This document shows positions 47,972-55,139 of a stretch of DNA of 57,261 nt, piece by piece. The stretch lies in assembly GCF_001665625.1 (NCBI RefSeq), contig NZ_LZSY01000177.1:1-57261 (forward strand), read 5' to 3'. The stretch is from Mycolicibacterium peregrinum (GTDB lineage Bacteria; Actinomycetota; Actinomycetes; Mycobacteriales; Mycobacteriaceae). Made by a program: the position numbers and the translations under genes. The notes beneath the pieces were generated by a model that was given only the letters and a program-made list of their open reading frames with translations, did not search any database and was not told where the DNA came from. The first letter of the stretch is position 1, and every line of letters begins with the position of its first letter.

Positions 47972-48933
47972 GTCGGGTCGACGCAATCGACGGCCCGCGC
48001 CGGGTCGGTGCAATTGACTGTGGCACCAACTCGATCCGCCTGTTGATCGCCGATCTGGTGGACGGCAAGCTTCACGATGTGCACCGTGAGATGCGGGTCG
48101 TACGGCTGGGGCAGGGCGTCGACGCCACCGGACAGTTCGCTCCGGAAGCCTTGGCGCGCACCGAATCCGCGCTTGCTGACTATGTGGCGCTGATGATCGA
48201 GCATTCGGTGACCGCGGTACGCATGGTTGCCACGTCGGCCGCGCGGGACGCCGGTAACCGTGACGAGTTCTTCGCGATGACCGCACGTCTGCTGGGCAAG
48301 GTGGTCCCGGGATCGCTGGCTGAGGTGATCACCGGTACCGAGGAGGCCGAGCTGTCGTTCCGTGGTGCGGTCGGTGAACTCGACCCTGCCGCAGGACCTT
48401 TCGTCGTGGTCGATCTGGGTGGCGGCTCCACCGAACTGGTGCTGGGCGAGACGGCCGTACAGGCGAGCTTCTCTGCCGACATCGGCTGTGTGCGGCTCAC
48501 CGAACGGTGCCTGCACTCCGATCCTCCCACCGCGGACCAGGTGGAGCAGGCGCGGCTGGTGGCTCGTGACGGCCTGGCCGAGGCGCTTGCGGTGGTGCCG
48601 GTCGACGGTGCTCACACATGGGTGGGTGTGGCCGGGACGATGACCACGCTCTCGGCGCTGGCGCAGCGGATGACCGAATACGATCCCGAGGCAATTCACT
48701 TGTCCCGCATAGGTTTCGATGGTCTGCTCGGAGTGTGTGAGCGGTTGATCGGCATGACCAAGGCCGAACGCCTCGCGCTGGGGCCGATGCATGCCGGCCG
48801 CGCTGACGTGATCGGTGGTGGTGCGATCATCGTCGAGGAGTTGGCGGCCGTTCTCAGCGATCGGGCCGGTATCGGTGAACTGGTGGTCAGCGAGCACGAC
48901 ATTCTCGACGGCATCGCGCTGTCGATCGCCTGA
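47962..48933 (+). CDS. ppx: exopolyphosphatase / pppGpp phosphohydrolase
   Basis: A 323-residue member of the Ppx/GppA (ASKHA fold) family: AIDCGTNSIRLLIAD (~17-31), VRLGQGVDATG, ATSAARDAGNRDEFF, VVDLGGGSTELVLG (~149-162) and AGTMTTLSALA. It degrades polyphosphate and/or pppGpp. It corresponds to Rv1026 (ppx2). The GTG at 47962 overlaps DUF501 by 10 bp; TTG 47968 is a less likely start. Confidence 0.94.
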   Translation: MGLSRVDAIDGPRRVGAIDCGTNSIRLLIADLVDGKLHDVHREMRVVRLGQGVDATGQFAPEALARTESALADYVALMIEHSVTAVRMVATSAARDAGNRDEFFAMTARLLGKVVPGSLAEVITGTEEAELSFRGAVGELDPAAGPFVVVDLGGGSTELVLGETAVQASFSADIGCVRLTERCLHSDPPTADQVEQARLVARDGLAEALAVVPVDGAHTWVGVAGTMTTLSALAQRMTEYDPEAIHLSRIGFDGLLGVCERLIGMTKAERLALGPMHAGRADVIGGGAIIVEELAAVLSDRAGIGELVVSEHDILDGIALSIA

Positions 48934-48990
48934 CCTTTTCCCGCACTGTTGGCGCTTCTTACGTTTCGAAAGCGCTTCTCCGCGCGCAGA

Positions 48991-49041
48991 TTTCTACACC
49001 TGGGTTGTGATCCCACGCGATCGGCAGCCCTGGTGTAGAAA
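48991..49041. repeat. TTTCTAC inverted repeat, copy C1
   Basis: Arms TTTCTACACCTGGG (48991-49004) and CCCTGGTGTAGAAA (49028-49041) pair at 13 of 14 positions. Its 3' part (49013-49043) is repeated identically over 31 bp at 49118-49148. Confidence 0.7.
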
Positions 49042-49093
49042 ACCGCGGCGGGCGCGGCGGGTGATCGAACGGGCCACGCGGCGGCGCCTCATC

Positions 49094-49148
49094 GTTTTCT
49101 ACCGTGGGGTCGTTGGACCACGCGATCGGCAGCCCTGGTGTAGAAAAC
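49094..49148. repeat. TTTCTAC inverted repeat, copy C2
   Basis: GTTTTCTACCGTGGG pairs imperfectly with CCCTGGTGTAGAAAAC (49133-49148). It shares a 31-bp identical block with C1 at a 105-bp period. With C1 it fills most of the 48934-49244 gap downstream of ppx; no gene is visible there. Confidence 0.7.
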
Positions 49149-49195
49149 GGCGGGGCGCGGCGCAGCGGGCAGCGCAACACCCCACACATAAAACA

Positions 49196-49227
49196 ACGGC
49201 CGAACGCGGTTGCCCGCGTTCGGCCGT
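49196..49227 (-). terminator. intrinsic terminator after the DUF1942 gene
   Basis: A perfect 14-bp stem (49196-49209 with 49214-49227) and tetraloop TTGC; read on the minus strand the stem is followed by the T-rich TTGTTTTATG. It begins 17 bp past the stop codon. Confidence 0.9.
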
Positions 49228-49244
49228 CGCCTTGACTACTTAGA

Positions 49245-50363
49245 TCAGGACGCAGTCCCGTGGTTGCTCGCCGGGGCGACCGCGGGGGCCGGGGCGGGCG
49301 TGATGACCGGCTGGGTGCCGGCCGGAACCAGTGCGGGCTCGGTGGCGGGAGCAGCCGGAGCGGCCGGAGCGGCCGGAGCGGCCGGAGCACCCGGTGCCGG
49401 AGCAGCCGGAGCAGGAGCGCCCGGAGCAGCGGCGGGCGCACCCTCGGCGGGCACACCTTCTGCCGGCGAGATCGCGGTGGCGGCGTTACCCGCACCGGTG
49501 GCCGCCGGTGCGCCCTCGGCGACCGGGGTGCCGTGAGCGACCGGGGTCGACTCGGTGCCCGGGGCCGGAGCGGCCGGAACCGCTTCGGTGCCGGCCGGGG
49601 TGGCGGCCGGAGCGCCCGGAGTGCCAGGAGCGGCGGGGGTTGCGGCCGGTGCACCCGGAGCGCCCGGGGTCGCGGCCGGCGAGAGCGCGGTAGCAGCGTT
49701 GCCTGCACCGGTGCCGGCGGGCGTAGCCGGAACGGCGGCGGGCGCGGGAGCCGGGGAGGCGGCGGCCGGAGCCGCATTCGGAGCACCGGCAGCCGGAGCT
49801 GCGGCAGGTGCCGGGGCGGCGGCCGGAGCGGCGGCAGGAGCCGGACGCTTCGGGGCGCCGGCGGCCGGGGCCGCGGCGGGCGTAGCGGTCTTGTCCCACG
49901 CCAGCACGTCATGGCCACCGGCGTTGTAGACGACGGACGTCGGCTGGTCGCCGGTGACATCGAAGTAGATCTTGCCGCTGGTCTTCTGGCCCTGGGCGAG
50001 GGTGGCCGGGTTGACGCCCTGGGTGCTGGGCACCTGGAACAGCGCGCGGTAGTTCTGGCCGTCGGCGGCGCGGACGTTGAAGTTGGAGACGATCGGCGTC
50101 ACCGAGCCCTGGAGGGCCTCGTTGGTCGCAGTGACCTCCCACAGGGTGCCGCGCGGGGTGTAGTTGATGGTGTCAGTGCTGGGCTTCAGGTCGGTCACAG
50201 TCCAGACCTGGGTACCGCCGTCCAGCTTGCCCTGGCCGCCGAGCGCAGCGGTGGTGACAGCACTGTCCTCGGCGTCGGCGAGCGCCATCGGGGCGCTGGC
50301 GACGATCGCCGCGGCGGCGATAGCCGCTCCGGCAAAGGCCGTACTGATGTTCGTCTTCTTCAA
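49245..50363 (-). CDS. DUF1942 (MPT63-like) exported protein with long Ala/Pro tail
   Basis: A 372-residue protein: a signal peptide (LKKTNISTAFAGAAIAAAA..., cleavage after MALA), a DUF1942/MPT63-type immunoglobulin-like domain (~30-150; TQVWTVTDLKPSTDTINY, ALFQVPSTQGVNPATL, GKIYFDVTG) and a ~210-residue low-complexity tail of Ala, Pro, Gly and Thr. MPT63 itself is only the domain, secreted as an antigen. The tail contains two near-identical blocks, GAGNAATALSPA and GAGNAATAISPA, showing internal duplication. The TTG at 50363 has AGGAG at 8-bp spacing; a GTG at 50372 overlaps that site and is less likely. Function unknown; probably cell-wall associated. Confidence 0.82.
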   Translation of the reverse strand: MKKTNISTAFAGAAIAAAAIVASAPMALADAEDSAVTTAALGGQGKLDGGTQVWTVTDLKPSTDTINYTPRGTLWEVTATNEALQGSVTPIVSNFNVRAADGQNYRALFQVPSTQGVNPATLAQGQKTSGKIYFDVTGDQPTSVVYNAGGHDVLAWDKTATPAAAPAAGAPKRPAPAAAPAAAPAPAAAPAAGAPNAAPAAASPAPAPAAVPATPAGTGAGNAATALSPAATPGAPGAPAATPAAPGTPGAPAATPAGTEAVPAAPAPGTESTPVAHGTPVAEGAPAATGAGNAATAISPAEGVPAEGAPAAAPGAPAPAAPAPGAPAAPAAPAAPAAPATEPALVPAGTQPVITPAPAPAVAPASNHGTAS

Positions 50364-50569
50364 GGCGTTCACTCCTGACTGGTCCAAAGAAAGGTGGCAG
50401 GCCCCCCGGCAGTGGGACACCCACTTCATGCGAAGTTATCAGCTTAAGAGGACGGTTAGGAACAGTAGTTCACAGTTTCTGCCATCGGTGCCTGGCAGAA
50501 AGCGTCGTTGACCTGGTCCCGAACGCTGCTGGTCGGAACCGAATGTGACGATGACCAGCCGTTTTTCCT

Positions 50570-50590
50570 GCTCATCGAATCTCGATGAGC
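50570..50590. terminator. hairpin at the end of the radical-SAM gene
   Basis: GCTCATCGA-ATC-TCGATGAGC: 9-bp arms and a 3-base loop, overlapping the last codons and stop of the radical-SAM gene. A likely end of the three-gene operon; the 50373-50569 stretch after it is the DUF1942 upstream region, where I see no gene. Confidence 0.5.
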
Positions 50591-52143
50591 GGTAGTGCCC
50601 GGCCTACTGACAGGGACAGCCGTTGACGCCCCAGTGCAGGCCAGGCTTGCACGGCGCAGAACGGCGCGCACTGGTGTTGGGCAGTGTCCGACTGGTCGGA
50701 GCGGGTGCCGACGTGGACACAGCACTGGGTCAGCCGCTCCTCGATCATCGTGGACATGTCCATGAACGGTTTGACGGTCAGGCGCACTACGCGCTCGCCA
50801 AGCAGCTTGCGGATCTTGCGGCGGCGGCCGGGCAGTGCCGAGGACGCCAATGTCAGCAGTGTCCCCATACCCAGGTCGCAGCCCTCGCAGATGGCGCGCC
50901 AGACGTCACCGATCTGAGGGTGCGACAGGGACGACTGTTCCGAGAGCAGCCCGAGCAGTGACTCCTGAACGGCCATGCGCAGCTCGCGGGGGAGTTCGGC
51001 GTCGGCGATCCGATTGGACACCAGGCCCAGCTTGTCCTTGAGACTCTCGGTGCCGATCAGGGATACCAGCGAGCGCCACCGGTCGTTGTCGTCACGGACC
51101 AGATAGCCGACCGAGCAGCAGTGCGGGTGCGAGCAGGGCAGAGCGGTCAGGTCGCGCCAGGTGACGGCGCCGCCGGTCTGGGGTCCCAGCCGCTTGAGCA
51201 CCCCGGTGTGGGTCAGCCGGTGCATGGGGTCGATCGCCCCTGACCGCCCGGAGCCGAACTGCGGCTGAATGGTGAGCCCACCGACGTAGGGGGTGTCCAG
51301 GGCCAGCCGGACCATGTCGCCGATCTCGTCGTCGTTGACGCCCAGTGCAGTCGTCATCACCAGGGTTGTGAAGATCTCCCGCTCGGAGAGCCGTTGTAGG
51401 GCTTGGCTTTTGGTGCGACGAAGGTCGCCACCGCGGTGGTGGCGGTGGGCCTGCTCGGACAAACCGTCGTACTGCAGGTACACCTCGACGCGTTCGCGGT
51501 GCGCGGTGAGCAGATCCAGCAACGCGTCGTCGTTGGCGATGCGCACCCCGTTGCTGTTGATCAGGATTCGGGTGATCGGACGGGCCACCAGCTCATCGAG
51601 CAGTTCGGCGAGGTTCGGGTGCAGAGTGGGTTCACCGCCGCTGAGCATCAGGACGTCGATGCGGCCGTTCTCGCGGGCCAGCCGCTGATCGACGTTGGCG
51701 AGGACGTCAGCGGTGGGCACCACATGCCGCAGATCGGGCGAACTGTCGGTGAAACAGGTGGGGCAGCGCAGGTTGCAGGTCTCCGCGATGTCCTGCAGCA
51801 GGATGCAGGTGTGCTGGGTCTGCATCTCGGGCAGGCCACGCAGGTAGGCCGACGGGATCGGGTCGAAGTTCCCGGCGACGTCGGGGATGTGGGCCTTGGT
51901 CGGAGCGGTCCACTCCTCGAGGTAGGACAGGATCTCGGGGTCCTCGTCGTACAGGGTGCGTACCAACCCGTGTGTGCGGCAGCCGCGTTCGAGCCAGATA
52001 TGCCCGTCGCGCTCGACCAGGATGCCGGCCAGGCGCACGACGTCGGCCAGCGGGCGCTCGGGTGCCTCGCTGTGGCAGTGCGGGCAGAACGCAGTGACGT
52101 AGCGGTGCAGGCGGTCGCCGCGCAAACCCATCCCGGTGCTCAC
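50572..52143 (-). CDS. radical-SAM enzyme of the MJ0619/Tes-like type
   Basis: A 523-residue protein. The N-terminus has a zinc-ribbon-like CPHC (20-23) with C55/H58; the radical-SAM cluster motif CNLRCPTC gives C123, C127 and C130; SGGEPTL (168-174) and ILINSNG bind SAM. Beyond the barrel are LPCSHPHCCSVGYLV (C337, C342, C343) and a C-terminal CCVHVG...CAPFCAVQAW with C474, C475, C492 and C496, so several Cys clusters. This organisation is like the archaeal MJ0619 family, whose members act on pterins or join lipid tails (tetraether synthase). The GTG overlaps the previous stop (GTGA). It is in an operon with an Lgt paralogue, suggesting a lipid substrate; that is inference. Confidence 0.8.
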   Translation of the reverse strand: MSTGMGLRGDRLHRYVTAFCPHCHSEAPERPLADVVRLAGILVERDGHIWLERGCRTHGLVRTLYDEDPEILSYLEEWTAPTKAHIPDVAGNFDPIPSAYLRGLPEMQTQHTCILLQDIAETCNLRCPTCFTDSSPDLRHVVPTADVLANVDQRLARENGRIDVLMLSGGEPTLHPNLAELLDELVARPITRILINSNGVRIANDDALLDLLTAHRERVEVYLQYDGLSEQAHRHHRGGDLRRTKSQALQRLSEREIFTTLVMTTALGVNDDEIGDMVRLALDTPYVGGLTIQPQFGSGRSGAIDPMHRLTHTGVLKRLGPQTGGAVTWRDLTALPCSHPHCCSVGYLVRDDNDRWRSLVSLIGTESLKDKLGLVSNRIADAELPRELRMAVQESLLGLLSEQSSLSHPQIGDVWRAICEGCDLGMGTLLTLASSALPGRRRKIRKLLGERVVRLTVKPFMDMSTMIEERLTQCCVHVGTRSDQSDTAQHQCAPFCAVQAWPALGRQRLSLSVGRALPLIEIR

Positions 52144-52664
52144 CGGGCGTACAGCTCCGGGTTGACGCCGGTGCAGAAGCCTGCGGTGAACAGCGACATC
52201 AGGGCCCAGCCCACCATCAGTCCGATGCCGAGGCCCCTTGCCGTCGGATTCTTGGACATCAACATCAGGAACCCGCCGCCGAAGGCGACGGCGGCCAAGA
52301 ACACTGCGGCCCCGCCGAGGACGAGGTTGGCGCTGCCGCCGGCGCTGTCGGTCGCGCCGGCGCCCATGAAGGCGACGAAGCCGATCACCAGGTTGAGCGC
52401 GGCATAGATAAACGGACCGAGAATCACCATGAGGACGGAGATGCGCTGCGGGGGTTTCGGCGGCGGGCCGTACGAATAGGCGGTCGGGTACGGATATCCG
52501 GGGTAGCCCTGAGGCGGAGGTGGTGGCGGAGCGGGCTCGCCGTGATAGGCCGGTGGGATCCCTTGTGGTTCAAAGCTTTGGGGGCCGAAGGCAGGCGGTC
52601 CGGAAGGCGGTGGAAGGAAGCCCTCGGGAGGTGTGTCATCGGGAGGATCGGGCGGTGTCGTCAT
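52140..52664 (-). CDS. Pro-rich membrane protein of the Lgt-like/radical-SAM operon
   Basis: A 174-residue protein with a Pro/Gly/Tyr-rich cytoplasmic N-terminus (~1-72) and three hydrophobic helices (~76-102, ~110-132, ~140-162). The layout resembles small actinobacterial DUF4190-like membrane proteins, but no specific family is claimed. The start ATG overlaps the lgt-like stop (ATGA) and its own stop overlaps the radical-SAM start (GTGA), so all three genes are translationally coupled. Probably an accessory or scaffold protein. Confidence 0.8.
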   Translation of the reverse strand: MTTPPDPPDDTPPEGFLPPPSGPPAFGPQSFEPQGIPPAYHGEPAPPPPPPQGYPGYPYPTAYSYGPPPKPPQRISVLMVILGPFIYAALNLVIGFVAFMGAGATDSAGGSANLVLGGAAVFLAAVAFGGGFLMLMSKNPTARGLGIGLMVGWALMSLFTAGFCTGVNPELYAR

Positions 52665-53446
52665 GCGGGCACCTCCTCAATGCGGGCTGGGTTGCGATAG
52701 TACCCGCGGCGGTAGCCGTACCACAGGCGAAATCCCAGGATCAGCAGCGATGGCAGCAGGAACCATTGCGGGCGGGTCAGATCCAGCCACACCGTCCCGT
52801 TGGCCCGGACGAACTCGACGAGGAAGCGGAACACCGCGTAGGCCGCGACGTACAGCACGAACAGCTCACCGGGCCTGCCGATCCGGGGACGCAGCCACAG
52901 CAACACGGCGAATGCGGTGAGCTGGAAGGCGATCTCGTACAGAAACGACGGATGCATCGCCAGGCCGGCCAGACATCCGGGACATTCGGGGGTGTCGGCC
53001 GGGGCGTGGATTCCCCACGGCAGCGTGGTGGGCCGTCCGGGCGCTTCGGTGAGGTGGCAGCCGATGCGGCCGATTGCCATGCCGAGCGCGACTGCGGGTG
53101 CGAACAGGTCGCCGGTCTTCCCGCGGTAACCGCCGAGACGCTTGGCGATCAGCACGCCGAGGTAGGCCCCGAGCAGTCCGCCGAGGATGCTGCGCGAGCC
53201 GAACTGCCAGGCCTGCGCCAGGGTCGGATTGGCGCTGAAGTCCAGGTGACGGATCCACCCGGTCAACCTCATCCCGATCGCACCACCGATCAGCGCGCCG
53301 GCCGCGGCGACCACGGACTGCTCGTTGACAGCGCCGCGCCGGCGGGCCTCGGTGACGAACACGAGCAGGGCGGCGAACACCCCGAGGGCGACGAACAGGT
53401 TGTGCACCCCGACGGTGACGGGCCCCAGGTGCCACTGCGCAGTCAC
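52661..53446 (-). CDS. Lgt paralogue (prolipoprotein diacylglyceryl transferase-like)
   Basis: A 261-residue polytopic membrane protein of the Lgt fold. Conserved: GRIG with R127, HPSFLYE (165-171) and the C-terminal FRFLVEFVR (R207, E211). Altered: the canonical HGGL catalytic His is Leu (SILGGLLG, L88), RIGNFINGE has become GRIGCHLTEAPG, and an extra CPGC (155-158) precedes HPS. These changes argue against normal lipoprotein diacylglyceryl transfer; M. smegmatis is known to have a second, non-redundant lgt. The GTG at 53446 is exactly where a minus-strand TAGGTT -10 (53458-53453) predicts the start. First gene of the coupled operon with the membrane protein and radical-SAM enzyme. Confidence 0.85.
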   Translation of the reverse strand: MTAQWHLGPVTVGVHNLFVALGVFAALLVFVTEARRRGAVNEQSVVAAAGALIGGAIGMRLTGWIRHLDFSANPTLAQAWQFGSRSILGGLLGAYLGVLIAKRLGGYRGKTGDLFAPAVALGMAIGRIGCHLTEAPGRPTTLPWGIHAPADTPECPGCLAGLAMHPSFLYEIAFQLTAFAVLLWLRPRIGRPGELFVLYVAAYAVFRFLVEFVRANGTVWLDLTRPQWFLLPSLLILGFRLWYGYRRGYYRNPARIEEVPA

Positions 53447-53452
53447 CTGCCG

Positions 53453-53458
53453 AACCTA
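53453..53458 (-). promoter_or_regulatory. leaderless promoter of the lgt-like operon
   Basis: TAGGTT on the minus strand ends 7 bp before the GTG at 53446, predicting a leaderless three-gene mRNA independent of the upstream ZIP gene. Confidence 0.6.
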
Positions 53459-53471
53459 ACGCGCGAGCGCT

Positions 53472-54176
53472 TCACCCGGCCAGCGACAGTCCGGCGGCGA
53501 CGGCGAATCCCAGCACGGCCGCCAGACCGGCGTTTTCGCCGGCTTTCTCGGTGGCCTCCGGAATCATCGAGCCCACCAGCATGACCAGCAGTGCACCGGC
53601 GGCGAATCCGTTGATCCCGCCTTGCAATTGGGCGCCGGCGACATCCTGCAGCTGGTAGCCGCCCACGGTGGCCAGCGCGCACAGTGCGGCGATCGCGGCC
53701 CATCCGCCCACGATCCGGCGGGCCGGTTCTCCGGCGGATCGCATGTCGCTGGCCGACCCGATGGATTCGGGCAGGTTCGACACGAAGATGGAGACCACCA
53801 GCGCCAGGCTGACACCGGCCCCGGTGGCGATACCGATGCCGAGCGCGGCCTGTTCGGGAATGCCGTCGAGTAGGGCGCCCAGCAGCAGGGGCAACCCGGC
53901 GGTCTGGGTTCCCTTGCGGCCCATTCGATCTACTGCTTTGTCCGCGAGGTAGAACACCACGGCCCCGAGGGCCAGGCCGAGCGCCACGGCCCAGCCGCCG
54001 CTGGCTCGGAAGCCTTCCTCGGCGAGCTCGAAGGAGATGCTGGAGATGAGTGCCCCGGCGCCGAAACCGAGCACGAGGCCGACGAGACGTCGATTCCAGT
54101 CGCGGACGACACCGGCGACCGCGCCGATGAGCAATGAGGATGCGGCGACCAGGCCCCAGGTCAACGCGGTGAGCAC
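53472..54176 (-). CDS. ZIP-family metal transporter-like protein
   Basis: A 234-residue protein with about seven hydrophobic helices. Helix 4 carries LDGIPEQAALGIG (D104, P107, E108) and helix 5 FVSNLPESIG (N134, P136, E137), the positions of the ZIP metal site (usually HNxPE and HNLPE); the replacement of His by Asp suggests altered metal preference. The GTG at 54176 coincides with the start predicted from a minus-strand TATGCT -10. It lies 25 bp upstream of the lgt-like gene on the same strand and could be cotranscribed with it, and it is near the nmtR/ctpJ metal-efflux genes. Confidence 0.8.
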   Translation of the reverse strand: MLTALTWGLVAASSLLIGAVAGVVRDWNRRLVGLVLGFGAGALISSISFELAEEGFRASGGWAVALGLALGAVVFYLADKAVDRMGRKGTQTAGLPLLLGALLDGIPEQAALGIGIATGAGVSLALVVSIFVSNLPESIGSASDMRSAGEPARRIVGGWAAIAALCALATVGGYQLQDVAGAQLQGGINGFAAGALLVMLVGSMIPEATEKAGENAGLAAVLGFAVAAGLSLAG

Positions 54177-54182
54177 AGCCGC

Positions 54183-54188
54183 AGCATA
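54183..54188 (-). promoter_or_regulatory. leaderless promoter of the ZIP gene
   Basis: TATGCT on the minus strand (54188-54183) gives a predicted start at 54176, the first base of the GTG. Confidence 0.6.
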
Positions 54189-54248
54189 AGACAGCGACGG
54201 CTCAGAACCGGGGATGCGGGAGTGGTGAGAAATGTGGCGAAGCGCGAA

Positions 54249-54271
54249 ATCGCACGACCGATCGGTGCGAT
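54249..54271. promoter_or_regulatory. palindrome upstream of the ZIP gene
   Basis: ATCGCAC...GTGCGAT arms (7 bp) around a centre that itself contains the palindrome ACCGATCGGT. It is 73-95 bp from the ZIP start and could be an operator or a secondary terminator. Confidence 0.4.
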
Positions 54272-54317
54272 CGATGAGGTGATGGCCCGATGATCAGGCG
54301 GCGTAGGGGCTACGGGT

Positions 54318-54354
54318 GGTGACCTGTCGCCGGTTGCCCGGACGACAGGCCACC
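54318..54354 (-). terminator. strong terminator after the Cys-rich minigene
   Basis: A 12-bp outer stem (54318-54329 with 54343-54354, one G-U pair) continues after a single bulge as CCGG/CCGG around a GCAA (GNRA) tetraloop on the minus strand. It starts 8 bp after the minigene stop; no T-tract follows. Confidence 0.8.
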
Positions 54355-54361
54355 GACGGCG

Positions 54362-54460
54362 TCAGCGCCGTGCGTTGCAGTTCGGGGGGTTTCCGCAGTG
54401 GTGGCCACCGTCGCAGGCATTACAGCGACAGGTGCAGGATCCCTTGGTTGCCATGCGCAT
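54362..54460 (-). CDS. 32-residue Cys-rich, metallothionein-like protein
   Basis: An ORF too short for usual gene calling. It encodes six Cys and a His pair in 32 residues: C9, C11, C13, C16 (CTCRCNAC), H20-H21, C22 and C28, then NARR and a stop. CxCxCxxC clustering is the signature of metal-thiolate proteins such as metallothioneins. The ATG at 54460 has AGGAG 10 bp upstream (54475-54471); a second ATG at 54454 is possible. A strong terminator begins 8 bp after the stop. It lies downstream of nmtR (same strand) beside the ctpJ efflux ATPase and the ZIP gene, i.e. in a metal-handling locus. It does not resemble the M. tuberculosis copper metallothionein MymT as I recall it. Metal binding is inferred. 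Confidence 0.7.
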   Translation of the reverse strand: MRMATKGSCTCRCNACDGGHHCGNPPNCNARR

Positions 54461-54680
54461 CGTCGTTCAACTCCTCACTGTTCGGGTGCCGTCGGTATGA
54501 CCGGCAGCAAACTCCCGAGTATGGGCGGACATCAACATATAACGACTTCACAATAGTTCGCTCCACGGTGAAAATAAAGGATTCCCTAAACTGCGCGGCT
54601 TTTTGCGCGACGGTTATTTCGGCTGCGGACACGCCGGTGAACACTGCGTGAAACTCTTTGGCTGCGGCGGCTTTAGGGGC

Positions 54681-55034
54681 TCAGGCGGAGGTGTCGCGGG
54701 CGCCGAGCCGGAGGTGCTCGATGTGGTAGATGGCCTCGTCAAGCAGTAGGGCGACGTGGTTGTCGTAGAGCCGGTACACGATGTTGCGACCGGACCTGTC
54801 ACCGGTGACGAGGCCTAGCGCCCGCAATAACCGGAGTTGATTGGAAACCGCGGGTTGCTCCATGCCGACTGCCGCGGACAGTTCGGTGACCGAGCACGGC
54901 GATTCCCGGAGTCGGGTCAGGATCAGCAATCGGTTGGGGGATGCCAGGGCCTGCAGCGTCTCGGCGACTTTGGTCGCTGAGACGGCGTCGAGGGACGCTG
55001 CCGGCGTCGCGTGCCCCTCAACTCCGTGGCCCAT
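54681..55034 (-). CDS. nmtR: NmtR, ArsR/SmtB-family Ni(II)/Co(II) sensor
   Basis: A 117-residue winged-helix metalloregulator. Counting from the second ATG (55034), the N-terminus is MGHGVEG, and D91, H93, H104 and H107 fall at the same numbers as the alpha-5 metal ligands of M. tuberculosis NmtR (Rv3744). The Gly-His N-terminus also contributes to nickel binding there, which argues for this start over ATG 55043. The helix-turn-helix is SVTELSAAVGMEQPAVSNQLRLLR (~48-71). When metal binds it should release the operator and derepress the divergent ctpJ. The 54461-54680 gap after it holds AT-richer sequence with no gene I can support. Confidence 0.92.
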   Translation of the reverse strand: MGHGVEGHATPAASLDAVSATKVAETLQALASPNRLLILTRLRESPCSVTELSAAVGMEQPAVSNQLRLLRALGLVTGDRSGRNIVYRLYDNHVALLLDEAIYHIEHLRLGARDTSA

Positions 55035-55069
55035 GGCACTCATTCAAGCATGCGGAACAAACATGGTTG

Positions 55070-55101
55070 ATACATTTCAATCTTTACATGTATAAATGTA
55101 T
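55070..55101. promoter_or_regulatory. candidate NmtR operator between nmtR and ctpJ
   Basis: ATACATTT (55070-55077) and its reverse complement AAATGTAT (55094-55101) flank the palindrome TACATGTA (55085-55092), so TACAT/ATGTA half-sites repeat through an AT-rich 32-bp stretch. ATATAC/TACAT-like elements are typical of ArsR/SmtB operators. It lies 39 bp before the ctpJ ATG. Confidence 0.65.
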
Positions 55102-55139
55102 GCGCTGTAGGGGCCGAGCACGAACGAGAGGTGTCGTCG

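Noticed and set aside
54540..54600. A second short gene in the AT-richer stretch between nmtR and the Cys-rich gene
   Set aside because: Only very short frames (about 19 codons) without a ribosome-binding site or any recognisable feature.
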